DNA from: Ensifer sp. MPMI2T
GTDB lineage: Bacteria; Pseudomonadota; Alphaproteobacteria; Rhizobiales; Rhizobiaceae
DNA length: 64,000 nucleotides
Assembly (NCBI RefSeq): GCF_004827385.1
Contig: NZ_SRXN01000003.1
Span: 124,001 to 188,000 of the forward strand
Reading direction: 5' to 3'
Positions 53,309-62,417 of this stretch are shown here, in pieces (the stretch's first letter is position 1; each line of letters opens with the position of its first letter). Under the pieces are notes generated by a model. That model saw only the letters and a program-made list of their open reading frames with translations, had not been told where the DNA came from and searched no databases. A program made the translations under genes and the position numbers.

Positions 53309-54929
53309 GCATCTGCTTGAAGTGCGCAACCTGTCCGTTCAGTTCCATACGGCCGGCGGAACGGTGCATGCAGTGCGCAACATCAACTGGCATCTCGACC
53401 GCGGCGAGACGCTGGCGATCCTCGGCGAAAGCGGCTCGGGCAAGTCCGTTTCCGCCTCCGCGATCATGAACCTGATCGATATGCCGCCGGGCGAGATCAC
53501 CAGCGGCGAGGTCATTTTCGCCGGCAAGAACCTGCTCGCCATGTCCGATGACGAGCGCCGTGCGATCAACGGTAAGCGGATCGCAATGATCTTCCAGGAC
53601 CCGCTCAGCCATTTGAACCCGGTCTTCACCGTCGGTTGGCAGATCATCGAGGTCATGCGCATTCATGGGATCGCCCCCGATGCGGCACGCGCGCGGGCGC
53701 TCGATCTTCTGAAGCGCGTCGGCATTCCCGAGCCGGAAACGGCGATGCGCAAGTATCCACATCAGTTTTCCGGCGGTCAGCGCCAGCGTCTGATGATCGC
53801 CATGGCGCTCGCGCTCAAACCCGACATCGTGATTGCCGACGAGCCGACGACCGCGCTCGATGTGACGGTGCAGGCCGAAGTGCTTGCGCTTCTCGGCGAG
53901 TTGCAGAAGGAAACCGGCCTCGGGCTGCTGCTGATCACCCACGACCTCGGCGTCGTGGCCGATATCGCCGACCGGGTGGTCGTGATGAACGCCGGCGAGA
54001 TCGTGGAGACCGGAACGCCGGACGAGGTCTATCACAATCCCAAGCACCCCTACACGCGCAAGCTGATTTCGGCCGCTCCCGGTCGGGGCGAGATGCACGA
54101 ACCGAATGCCACCGGCGAGCCGCTCCTGAAGGTCGAAAACCTTTGCAAATCATATGGCTCCTTCAAGGTATTGAAAGGCGTGTCGTTCACGCTGCAGCCG
54201 GGAGAGACGATGGCCGTTGTCGGCGAAAGCGGATCGGGAAAATCGACGCTGGCGCGTGCGCTCCTGCGCCTCGACGAAGCGGACTCGGGCCATGCCTACT
54301 GGAAAGGCCGAGACCTTCTGAAAATGCCGGCCAAGGAGCTCTACCGGCTCCGGCGCCAGATGCAGATGGTATTTCAGGATCCGACACAGTCGCTCAATCC
54401 GCGGATGACGGTCTATCAGCTGATATCCGAGGCCTGGGTCATCCATCCCGAGATCCTGCCGAAGCCGCAATGGCGCCCACGGGTGGAAGAATTGCTGACG
54501 CAGGTCGGCCTTTCGCCCGCCCATGCCGAGCGCTATCCGCACCAGTTTTCCGGCGGCCAGCGCCAGAGGATCGCGATCGCCCGTGCGCTGGCGCTCCGAC
54601 CCGAACTCATCGTTTGTGACGAGGCGGTCTCAGCACTCGACGTATCCATCCAGGCGCAAGTAATCGCGCTGCTCGACAAGCTCCGGCGTGAACTCGGCAT
54701 CGCCTTCATCTTCATCGCCCACGACCTGCCGGTTGTGCGCGATTTTGCCGATCATGTGATGGTGATGCAGGCGGGCGAATGCGTCGAGATCGGCACGGTC
54801 AGGCAGATCTTCGAGAATCCGCAGCGCGACTATACGCGCCGTCTGCTCGACGCCGGTCTCGACCCGGACCCGCGTGTCCAGGCCGCGCGTCGCATGCCAA
54901 AGGTCCAAGCCGGGCTCGAAGTGGGCTGA
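53301..54929 (+). CDS. Fused double ABC ATPase of a family 5 importer (DppD-DppF type)
   Basis: 542 residues with two complete nucleotide-binding domains. First: Walker A GESGSGKS (about 37-44), signature [15 protein letters not shown] and Walker [14 protein letters not shown]. Second: Walker A GESGSGKS (about 309-316), signature [15 protein letters not shown] and Walker [14 protein letters not shown]. Both energise the DppBC-type permeases. The fusion replaces the separate D and F proteins of many systems. The last gene of the 49790 operon; its end converges on allA. Confidence 0.94.
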   Translation: MAEHLLEVRNLSVQFHTAGGTVHAVRNINWHLDRGETLAILGESGSGKSVSASAIMNLIDMPPGEITSGEVIFAGKNLLAMSDDERRAINGKRIAMIFQDPLSHLNPVFTVGWQIIEVMRIHGIAPDAARARALDLLKRVGIPEPETAMRKYPHQFSGGQRQRLMIAMALALKPDIVIADEPTTALDVTVQAEVLALLGELQKETGLGLLLITHDLGVVADIADRVVVMNAGEIVETGTPDEVYHNPKHPYTRKLISAAPGRGEMHEPNATGEPLLKVENLCKSYGSFKVLKGVSFTLQPGETMAVVGESGSGKSTLARALLRLDEADSGHAYWKGRDLLKMPAKELYRLRRQMQMVFQDPTQSLNPRMTVYQLISEAWVIHPEILPKPQWRPRVEELLTQVGLSPAHAERYPHQFSGGQRQRIAIARALALRPELIVCDEAVSALDVSIQAQVIALLDKLRRELGIAFIFIAHDLPVVRDFADHVMVMQAGECVEIGTVRQIFENPQRDYTRRLLDAGLDPDPRVQAARRMPKVQAGLEVG

Positions 54930-54937
54930 GCATCAAA

Positions 54938-54953
54938 CCTCCGGCAGGGGAGG
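54938..54953. terminator. Weak hairpin between converging genes
   Basis: CCTCC-GGCAGG-GGAGG, five pairs, in the 56-base gap between the ATPase and allA stops. No T-run on either side. Confidence 0.25.
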
Positions 54954-54985
54954 ACCTTTGCGCTCATCCCGATTTCGTCGGCGGC

Positions 54986-55471
54986 TTACCGCAGCAGGAA
55001 CGGCTCCTCGAAGAAATGTTCCTCCAGGTTGACGCCTTCACCGCCGCGGTCGATTACCGCGAAATCGGAAACACTCTCCAGCGGCGTCAGAATGCCGTGC
55101 CAGACGTTGCGCGCTATGTTGACCCCTTGGCCCGGTGCCGTCAGGAAGGCACGCGGCTCGCCGGGGCCGTCGGCAGTCTCCTCGGAAACGACGACCAGGA
55201 ACGGATTGTTGCCGAGAGGGATGAAGGCCTGGCTTCCAAGCGGGTGACGTTCCACCATCGTCAAAGTCAGGGGCAGTGCGTAAGGCTCGCCGCGCACGAT
55301 GCTGATCATCGGGCGGGCCTTTTCGCCCGCTGTCTCAATCCTAGCGAGGTCGTGATAGCGCATGCACCGTCCGCCATTGATCGGAAAGCTGCGGGCGTTG
55401 TCGGTCTCGATGACGTCGCCGAAAGGCGCAAAGGCCTCGCGGGTCAACTGCTGAATGGTGATCTCTTTCAT
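54986..55471 (-). CDS. allA: Ureidoglycolate lyase
   Basis: 161 residues, normal for AllA. Family segments: EAFAPFGDVIETD, RPMISIVRGEPYALPLTLTMVERHPLGSQAFIPLG and GVNIARNVWHGILTPLE, a cupin-like fold. It splits ureidoglycolate to glyoxylate and urea, the last step of allantoin breakdown. It follows the PuuE-UraD fusion gene by 66 bases on the same strand, so both are probably co-transcribed. GGAG precedes ATG 55471. Confidence 0.93.
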   Translation of the reverse strand: MKEITIQQLTREAFAPFGDVIETDNARSFPINGGRCMRYHDLARIETAGEKARPMISIVRGEPYALPLTLTMVERHPLGSQAFIPLGNNPFLVVVSEETADGPGEPRAFLTAPGQGVNIARNVWHGILTPLESVSDFAVIDRGGEGVNLEEHFFEEPFLLR

Positions 55472-55537
55472 ATACCGGTCTCCACGATCCGCCCCAGACG
55501 CGCAAACGTCTGACGCCGCCCTCCGGTCGCCTGTCCC

Positions 55538-56953
55538 TCAGTTTGGCAGCATGTCCTGGAGACGGAGGAACGCGATCCTTTCCACCTGGCGACATGCCGT
55601 GTCGAACTCGGTCCCGCGGTTGTTGCCGATCCGGTTCTCGAAAGCGGCGAGGATCTCGTCCTTGCGCCGTCCCTTGACCGCCATGATGAAGGGAAAGCCG
55701 AACTTTTCGACATAGGCGCTGTTGAGCGTCGTGAACCGCTCGCGCTCGCCATCCGTCAACGCTTCGAGACCGGCCGAGGCCTGCTCGTTGGTCGAGCTCT
55801 CGGTCAAGCGCTTGGCCTGGGCGAGCTTGCCGGCCAGGTCCGGGTGCGCGTTGAGGACCGCCAGACGCTCCTCTTCCGCCGCGCTGCGAAAGACGTGAAC
55901 GAGTGCGGCATGCAGGCCGATTGCCGTATCGTTGGCAGGCGAAAGTTCGCCGGCGAAGGCACGCTTGGCGATCCACTTCGAATGTTCGAAGACGCCACCG
56001 AAACGAGCAACGAACGCCTCTTCGGAAAGCCGGGAGGGGCGGCCGTGATCGGCTTCCAACGGGTAGGTCCTCGCCCAGTGGCGGGCAATGTCGATGCGGC
56101 GGGCGAGCCAGACCTTCTCATGCCCCTTCATATAGTCGAGGAAACGGGCGAGCGCGGCAATCCGACCCGGCCGGCCGGCGAGGCGGCAATGAAGGCCGAT
56201 GCTCATCATTTTCGGCGAGCCGGCAGCGCCCTCGGCGTAGAGAACGTCAAAACTGTCCTTCAGATAGCTGAAGAACTGGTCGCCGCTGTTGAAGCCCTGC
56301 GCTGTCGCAAAGCGCATGTCGTTGGCGTCGAGCGTGTAGGGAATGACGAGCTGGTGCTTGCCGTCGTGCTCATGCCAGTAGGGGAGGTCGTCGGCATAGG
56401 AATCGGAGACATAGTCGAAGCCGCCGGCCTCGGTCACCAGATCAAGCGTGTTTTCGGAGCAGCGTCCGGTGTACCAGCCGCGCGGCCGCTCGCCCGTGAC
56501 GATCGTGTGGAGGCGGATCGCCTCGGCGATTTCGGCCCGCTCCTTTTCGATGCTGAAATCCTTGTGCTCGATCCATTTCAGTCCGTGCGAGGCAATCTCC
56601 CATCCGGCCTCCTGCATTGCCGCGACCTGGGCGGGTGATCGCTTGAGCGCCGTTGCCACGCCATAGACGGTGGCGGGCACATCGCGATCCGTGAACAGGC
56701 GGTGCAGGCGCCAGAAGCCGGCGCGCGCGCCATATTCGTAGATCGACTCCATGTTCCAGTGCCGCTGACCCGGCCAGGCCTGCGCGCCGACGATCTCCGA
56801 CAGAAAGGCCTCCGACGCCGCATCGCCATGCAGCACGCAGTTTTCGCCACCCTCCTCGTAATTGATCACGAACTGGACGGCGATCCGCGCTCCGTCCGGC
56901 CAGACGTAACGGGTATTTGGGCCATGGCCGTGAAGATCGCGCGGGTATCTCAT
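55538..56953 (-). CDS. Bifunctional PuuE-type allantoinase fused to OHCU decarboxylase (UraD)
   Basis: 471 residues, two enzymes in one chain. Residues 1 to about 305 are a PuuE-type, polysaccharide-deacetylase-fold allantoinase (MRYPRDLHGHG, QFVINYEEGGENC, EIASHGLKW, FNSGDQFFSYLKDSFD). Residues about 315-471 are 2-oxo-4-hydroxy-4-carboxy-5-ureidoimidazoline decarboxylase (NAHPDLAGKLA, LTESSTNEQASAGL, NSAYVEKFGFPFIMAVKG). The second half makes S-allantoin, which the first half opens to allantoate: consecutive steps. GGAGGAG precedes ATG 56953. It diverges from uraH across 168 bases. Confidence 0.94.
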   Translation of the reverse strand: MRYPRDLHGHGPNTRYVWPDGARIAVQFVINYEEGGENCVLHGDAASEAFLSEIVGAQAWPGQRHWNMESIYEYGARAGFWRLHRLFTDRDVPATVYGVATALKRSPAQVAAMQEAGWEIASHGLKWIEHKDFSIEKERAEIAEAIRLHTIVTGERPRGWYTGRCSENTLDLVTEAGGFDYVSDSYADDLPYWHEHDGKHQLVIPYTLDANDMRFATAQGFNSGDQFFSYLKDSFDVLYAEGAAGSPKMMSIGLHCRLAGRPGRIAALARFLDYMKGHEKVWLARRIDIARHWARTYPLEADHGRPSRLSEEAFVARFGGVFEHSKWIAKRAFAGELSPANDTAIGLHAALVHVFRSAAEEERLAVLNAHPDLAGKLAQAKRLTESSTNEQASAGLEALTDGERERFTTLNSAYVEKFGFPFIMAVKGRRKDEILAAFENRIGNNRGTEFDTACRQVERIAFLRLQDMLPN

Positions 56954-57121
56954 GAAAGCGGCTCCTCCAGACTTTGTCTCTCAGCACAATTCGTAGCGAG
57001 AAAACCGCCTGCTTATTCCCCCCAAAAAATTTGAAAGTCTCGAAGGCTGGCGCCGCTACACAAGCGCATCTCCCCTCCGGATACTGTGCAATGGAAAGCT
57101 GACTTCGGGAGGAGCTAACGC

Positions 57122-57493
57122 ATGCAATCTCAAGGTGGAAACGTCGGCCGCCTGACGACCCACGTGCTGGACACGGCGAGCGGCAAGCCCGCCAGCAACC
57201 TGCGCATCGAACTCTACCGTTTCGATGGCGACCGGGCGGAGCATCTCGTCTCCACGAGCACCAACGACGATGGCCGCTGTGACCAGCCGCTGCTTGCTGG
57301 CGAACGCATGGAAAGCGGCACTTACGAGCTGCGTTTCCACGCCGGCGAATATCTCGGCCCGGCTGCAGAGCGCGGCGCCAATCCCTTCCTCGACGTTATT
57401 CCGATCCGCTTCGGGATCGCCGACGAGGCGGCGCATTATCACGTGCCGCTACTGCTTTCGCCTTATGGCTACTCGACCTACCGCGGGAGCTGA
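57122..57493 (+). CDS. uraH: 5-hydroxyisourate hydrolase
   Basis: 123 residues of the transthyretin-like family: [16 protein letters not shown] at the start, [40 protein letters not shown] at the end; the C-terminal YRGS and the HVLD His are the family hallmarks. It hydrolyses 5-hydroxyisourate, the uricase product, to the UraD substrate. GGAGG precedes ATG 57122. It leads into xdhA with only six bases between. Confidence 0.96.
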   Translation: MQSQGGNVGRLTTHVLDTASGKPASNLRIELYRFDGDRAEHLVSTSTNDDGRCDQPLLAGERMESGTYELRFHAGEYLGPAAERGANPFLDVIPIRFGIADEAAHYHVPLLLSPYGYSTYRGS

Positions 57494-57499
57494 TCGGCC

Positions 57500-58981
57500 A
57501 TGACGATTGAAATCCGTGACACGATCCGCTTCCTGCTGAACGATCGCCTCGTCGAGCTTGCCGATGTTTCGCCGGTGCAGACCCTGCTCGATTTCCTGCG
57601 CATCGACCGCAACCTGCGCGGAACCAAGGAAGGCTGCGCCGAGGGCGACTGCGGCGCCTGCACCGTGCTCGTCGGCCGACTTCTTGGCGGCCAACTGAAA
57701 TACGAAACGATCAACGCCTGCATCCGTTTTGTCGGTTCGCTCGATGGCTGTCATGTCGTCACCGTCGATGCACTGGCTCAGCCGAACGGCCCGCTTCACC
57801 CGGTGCAGCAGGCAATGGTCGACACCCACGCCTCGCAGTGCGGCTTCTGCACGCCGGGCTTCGTCATGTCGCTTTACGGCCTCTGGATGGAAAATCCGAA
57901 GCCGAGCGTTCAGGAGATCGAAAAGGCGTTGCAGGGCAATCTCTGTCGCTGCACCGGCTATGCCGCGATCATTCGTGCCGCGGAAGCGATTTCATCGATC
58001 GGCGAGGTCGGAAAGGATCCGCTCGTCGCGGAGCGCGAAAATATCGCCAGACAGCTTGCCGCGCTTCAGGATGGCCGCCGGGTCGTGATCGGCAAGGAGG
58101 CCGAACGTTTCGTGTTGCCGGCCTCTGTCGACGACTTTGCTGCCGTGCTCGAATCCGACCCGACGGCGACGATCGTCGCAGGCTCGACCGATGTCGGTCT
58201 TTGGGTAACGAAGTTCATGCGCGACATCGCGCCGGTCGTCCACATCTCGCATCTCGATGAACTGCGGCGGATTTCCGTCGACGCTGACGGCATCACGTTA
58301 GGGGCCGGTGTCAGCTACACCGAAGCCTATCCGGTGATCGTGAAACACTTCCCGCAGATGCGCGAACTTTGGGACCGGATCGGCGGGCAGCAGGTGCGCA
58401 ACATGGGCACCGTCGGCGGCAATATCGCCAATGGTTCGCCGATCGGCGACGCGCCGCCGGCGTTGATCGCGCTGGGCGCGTCGGTGACGTTGCGCAAGGG
58501 TGAGCGGCGTCGAACGCTGCCGCTCGAAGCTTTCTTCATCGAATACGGAAAGCAGGATCGCGTGCCCGGCGAGTTTGTCGAGACTGTCCGCGTCCCGTTC
58601 CTCGACAGGGCGGCGCGCTTTGCCGTCTACAAGGTGACGAAGCGCTTGGACGAAGATATTTCCGCCGTTTGCGGTGCCTTTCGTGTGACGCTCGACGGAC
58701 GGGGCAAGGTCGCCGACGCGACGATCGCTTTCGGCGGGATGGCCGGCACGCCGAAGCGCGCCTCGAAGGTGGAGGCGGCGCTCACAGGAGCGGATTGGAC
58801 CGACGCGACGATTGAAGCGGCCGTCGCGGCCTTTGCCGAGGATTTCACGCCACTGACCGATTGGCGCGCCTCGGCCGAATACCGCATGCTCGTGGCGAAG
58901 AACCTGCTCCGCCGCTTTTACCTGGAAACGCAGGAAGCCGGACGCGTCCGGCTCGATCGCGCCATCGCCGTCGCGGTCTAG
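57500..58981 (+). CDS. xdhA: Xanthine dehydrogenase small subunit (FeS and FAD)
   Basis: 493 residues. N-terminal [2Fe-2S] domain: EGCAEGDCGACTV (about 43-55), then the second cluster with CGFCTPGFVMS and NLCRCTGY. The FAD domain (about residues 195-365) has TIVAGSTDVGLWVTK and GGQQVRNMGTVGGNIANGSPIGDAPP. A CO-dehydrogenase flavoprotein C-terminal domain ends it. It passes electrons from the molybdenum site to NAD. Cytoplasmic, in an operon with xdhB and xdhC. Confidence 0.97.
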   Translation: MTIEIRDTIRFLLNDRLVELADVSPVQTLLDFLRIDRNLRGTKEGCAEGDCGACTVLVGRLLGGQLKYETINACIRFVGSLDGCHVVTVDALAQPNGPLHPVQQAMVDTHASQCGFCTPGFVMSLYGLWMENPKPSVQEIEKALQGNLCRCTGYAAIIRAAEAISSIGEVGKDPLVAERENIARQLAALQDGRRVVIGKEAERFVLPASVDDFAAVLESDPTATIVAGSTDVGLWVTKFMRDIAPVVHISHLDELRRISVDADGITLGAGVSYTEAYPVIVKHFPQMRELWDRIGGQQVRNMGTVGGNIANGSPIGDAPPALIALGASVTLRKGERRRTLPLEAFFIEYGKQDRVPGEFVETVRVPFLDRAARFAVYKVTKRLDEDISAVCGAFRVTLDGRGKVADATIAFGGMAGTPKRASKVEAALTGADWTDATIEAAVAAFAEDFTPLTDWRASAEYRMLVAKNLLRRFYLETQEAGRVRLDRAIAVAV

Positions 58982-58994
58982 GGAGGTTTGAGCC

Positions 58995-61340
58995 ATGAAT
59001 GTGATGCAGCCCATCGACCGCATCCGCGGTGGCGTTCACGAGAAGGAAAAGCACGAGTCCGGTCACAAGCACGTCTCGGGCACGGCGGAATATATCGACG
59101 ACATTCCGGAGCCCGCCGGAACATTGCACGCCTATCTCGGGCTGTCCGCCCGGGCGCACGCGGAAATCCTGTCGATCGACTTTGCGGATGTGAGCGCCAG
59201 CGCCGGCGTCGTCGGCATTCTGATGGCGGACGACATTCCCGGCGAAAACGATATCAGCCCCGCGCACAAGCATGACGATCCGGTTTTTGCAACTGGCAAG
59301 GTGGAGTTCCACGGTCAGCCGATCTTCGCCGTGATCGCGACGTCACGCGATGCCGCGCGGCGGGCGGCGGCTAAGGTCAAGATCGATTACCGCGACCTGC
59401 CGCATGTCACGGATGTCAAGGAGGCCGCGGCGGCGAACTATCCGCTGGTGATTGATCCGCTGAAGCTCGAACGCGGCAACATCGATGCCGGTTTCACCAA
59501 GGCAAAGAACGTCGTTCAGGGCGAGATGCGGATCGGCGGTCAGGATCACTTCTACCTGGAGGGCCATATCTCCTTCGCCATCCCCGGCGAGGATGACGAG
59601 GTCACCGTCTATGCCTCGACCCAGCATCCGAGCGAGACGCAACATATGGTCGCCCAGGTACTCGGCGTGCCTTCCAATGCGGTGACGGTCAATGTCCGGC
59701 GCATGGGCGGCGGCTTCGGCGGCAAGGAGACGCAGGCGAACCTCTTTGCGGCGGTTGCAGCCATGGCGGCGCGAAAATACCGCCGGGCCGTCAAGATCCG
59801 CCCCGACCGCGACGACGACATGACGGCGACCGGCAAGCGCCACGATTTTCATGTCGACTACAAGATCGGCTTCGACGATGACGGCAGGATCGAGGCGGTC
59901 GATGCCGTCTTTGCCGCGCGCTGCGGCTTTTCGGCGGACCTCTCCGGTCCGGTCACGGACCGCGCACTTTTCCACGCCGACAACTGCTATTTCTATCCGA
60001 ACGTCCGGCTGCGCTCTCGGCCGCTCAAAACCAATACGGTGTCGAATACCGCCTTCCGCGGTTTCGGCGGACCGCAGGGCATGGTCGGCGGCGAGCGGAT
60101 GATCGAAGATATCGCCTACACGCTCGGCAAGGATCCGCTCGAGATCCGCAAGCTCAACTTCTACGGTGGCGAGGGTCGCAATCTGACGCCCTACCACCAG
60201 ACGGTGGAAGACAACATCATCGGGCGGATCATCGCGGAACTCGAAGCGTCGGCGGACTATGCAGCCCGGCGCGAGGCCGTTCTCGCCTTCAACCGCGAGA
60301 ACCACGTGATCAAGCGCGGTGTCGCCCTGACACCGGTGAAGTTCGGCATCTCCTTCACCAAGACGGAATACAATCAGGCCGGCGCTCTGGTCCATGTCTA
60401 TACCGACGGCTCGATCCACCTGAACCACGGCGGAACGGAGATGGGGCAGGGGCTTTACACCAAGGTCGCCCAGGTCGTGGCCGACGAATTCCAGGTCGAT
60501 CTCGACCGGATCAAGGTGACCGCGACCTCGACCGGCAAGGTACCGAACACGTCGGCGACGGCCGCCTCGTCCGGCTCGGACCTGAACGGCATGGCTGCGG
60601 CCAATGCGGCCCAGCAGATCAAGGCGCGGCTCGTCAGCTTTGCGGCGGAACGCTATGGCGTCAGCGAAGCGGATGTCGCTTTCGAACCCAATGTGGTGCG
60701 GATCGGCAGCGAGCGCGTTTCCTTCCCCGATTTCATAAAGATGGCCTATACGGCGCGTGTTCAGCTTTCCGCCGCCGGCTTCTACAAGACGCCGAAGATC
60801 CACTGGAATCGCTCCGAAGGCCGCGGCCGTCCGTTCTACTACTATGCGTACGGCGCCTCCTGCTCCGAGGTCAGCGTCGACACCTTGACCGGCGAATATC
60901 AGGTTGATCGCACCGACATCATTCACGACGTCGGCAAGTCGCTCAATCCGGCCCTTGACCTCGGCCAGGTCGAGGGCGCCTTCGTGCAGGGCATGGGCTG
61001 GCTTACGACGGAAGAGCTCTGGTGGGATGCCAAGGGGCGGCTGCGCACTCATGCGCCATCGACCTACAAGATTCCGCTCGCTTCCGACCGGCCGCGTGTC
61101 TTCAACGTGCGTCTGGCCGAATGGTCGGTAAATCGCGAAGAGACGATCCGCCGCTCCAAGGCGGTCGGGGAACCGCCCTTCATGTTGGGCATTTCCGTTC
61201 TCGAAGCTATATCCATGGCAGCGGCCAGCGTTGCGGGATATCGTATCCCACCGCGCATCGACGCCCCGGCGACGCCCGAGCGTGTGCTGATGGCGATCGA
61301 GCGGCTGCGCGGGAACGCAGCTACGGAGACAACGCGGTAG
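58995..61340 (+). CDS. xdhB: Xanthine dehydrogenase large subunit (molybdopterin-binding)
   Basis: 781 residues. Features: HVSGTAEYIDDIPEP start, GQDHFYLEGH, RRMGGGFGGKETQA and NTAFRGFGGPQGM (molybdopterin contacts), GTEMGQGLYTKVAQVVADEF, and the catalytic Glu in KAVGEPPFMLG. It hydroxylates hypoxanthine and xanthine to urate. GGGAGG precedes ATG 58995. Length fits bacterial XdhB. Confidence 0.97.
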   Translation: MNVMQPIDRIRGGVHEKEKHESGHKHVSGTAEYIDDIPEPAGTLHAYLGLSARAHAEILSIDFADVSASAGVVGILMADDIPGENDISPAHKHDDPVFATGKVEFHGQPIFAVIATSRDAARRAAAKVKIDYRDLPHVTDVKEAAAANYPLVIDPLKLERGNIDAGFTKAKNVVQGEMRIGGQDHFYLEGHISFAIPGEDDEVTVYASTQHPSETQHMVAQVLGVPSNAVTVNVRRMGGGFGGKETQANLFAAVAAMAARKYRRAVKIRPDRDDDMTATGKRHDFHVDYKIGFDDDGRIEAVDAVFAARCGFSADLSGPVTDRALFHADNCYFYPNVRLRSRPLKTNTVSNTAFRGFGGPQGMVGGERMIEDIAYTLGKDPLEIRKLNFYGGEGRNLTPYHQTVEDNIIGRIIAELEASADYAARREAVLAFNRENHVIKRGVALTPVKFGISFTKTEYNQAGALVHVYTDGSIHLNHGGTEMGQGLYTKVAQVVADEFQVDLDRIKVTATSTGKVPNTSATAASSGSDLNGMAAANAAQQIKARLVSFAAERYGVSEADVAFEPNVVRIGSERVSFPDFIKMAYTARVQLSAAGFYKTPKIHWNRSEGRGRPFYYYAYGASCSEVSVDTLTGEYQVDRTDIIHDVGKSLNPALDLGQVEGAFVQGMGWLTTEELWWDAKGRLRTHAPSTYKIPLASDRPRVFNVRLAEWSVNREETIRRSKAVGEPPFMLGISVLEAISMAAASVAGYRIPPRIDAPATPERVLMAIERLRGNAATETTR

Positions 61341-61400
61341 CATTTGATGCGACGCATGGCCGGCCGGCGTCGACCAAGCGCGGAAACAGGAACCACGAGC

Positions 61401-62264
61401 ATGCTGGCGAGCAGAGAGGATATCCGGGCTTTCCTGAACCGAGAAGCAACCTCAATTCTCGTCGAGGTGGCTGTCGCGGCCGGCTCAACCCCTCGCGACA
61501 CGGATGCCTGGATGCTCGTCTCGAATGATCAAATCTTCGCTACGATCGGCGGCGGCCAGCTGGAATATATGGCGATCGATCACGCGCGGAAGCTCCTCCA
61601 GGGAACGAGCACGGATCGCGAGCTGACGATCCCGCTTGGCCCCGAGATCGGCCAATGCTGCGGCGGTCGCGTCGCGCTCGTTTTCAAGGCGGTCGACAAG
61701 GAAACCCGCGCGGCACTGATCGAGCGCAGCGATCGCGAGATCGCCTGTCGGCCGCATGTCTACGTCTTCGGCGCCGGCCATGTCGGCGATGCACTCGCCA
61801 TGGCGCTCTCGTTGGTTCCGGTTCGAACCATCCTCGTCGATACGCGCGAGCAGGAGCTCTCGGTCGTGGATGTGCCCGGGATAGAAACCTGCCTTACAGC
61901 GATGCCGGAGGCGGTCGTGCGCGATGCCCCGGCGGGAAGCGCTTTCGTCATTCTCACCCATGACCATGCGCTGGATTTCCTGATCGCCGCCGAAGCGCTC
62001 GGCCGCGAGGATGCCTGCTACGTCGGCATGATCGGCTCGAAGACCAAGCGCGCCACGTTCAAGAGCTGGCTTTCGCGGGAAATAAAACGTCCGGAACTTT
62101 TCGACAGGCTCGTCTGCCCGATCGGCGGGACAGCGGTCAAGGACAAGCGCCCGGCCGTCATCGCAGCACTTGCCGCCGCCGAAATCATCACGGCAGCCTT
62201 GAACCATGATCGCCCGCAGGACGATCTCGCGTCGCGAAAACGGGGAAAACCGGTTAGGGCGTGA
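61401..62264 (+). CDS. xdhC: Xanthine dehydrogenase maturation protein
   Basis: 287 residues. N-terminal XdhC/CoxI domain with VAAGSTPRDTDAWMLV and ATIGGGQLEYMAI, LGPEIGQCCGG (cysteine pair that binds the molybdenum cofactor in the family), then a Rossmann domain VYVFGAGHVGDALA. It delivers the sulfurated molybdenum cofactor to XdhB. I chose ATG 61401 (AGGA upstream); an in-frame TTG at 61344 is an alternative. Converges on treY; the 153-base gap shows only a short TGCCC-ACC-GGGCA hairpin. Confidence 0.92.
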   Translation: MLASREDIRAFLNREATSILVEVAVAAGSTPRDTDAWMLVSNDQIFATIGGGQLEYMAIDHARKLLQGTSTDRELTIPLGPEIGQCCGGRVALVFKAVDKETRAALIERSDREIACRPHVYVFGAGHVGDALAMALSLVPVRTILVDTREQELSVVDVPGIETCLTAMPEAVVRDAPAGSAFVILTHDHALDFLIAAEALGREDACYVGMIGSKTKRATFKSWLSREIKRPELFDRLVCPIGGTAVKDKRPAVIAALAAAEIITAALNHDRPQDDLASRKRGKPVRA

Positions 62265-62417
62265 GGCAGGTCAACCGGGGCTCTGGCTCTTGACGGCGGA
62301 TCGAGGCTTGACGACGCAATCCGCAAGGCGGTCCTGCATCGCCGATGCCCACCGGGCACTTCAAAGTCGGCAAACGGCCGGGAAGATAGTGCTCATCTCC
62401 TGAGCGGTCTGCTCCAA

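Noticed and set aside
59343..61343. A 666-codon open frame opposite xdhB
   Set aside because: It is the antisense shadow of a strongly recognised gene in GC-rich DNA; the translation is Arg/Asp/Val-rich with no domain. The same applies to long antisense frames opposite 28675-29781, 33051-34424 and 49790-51295.
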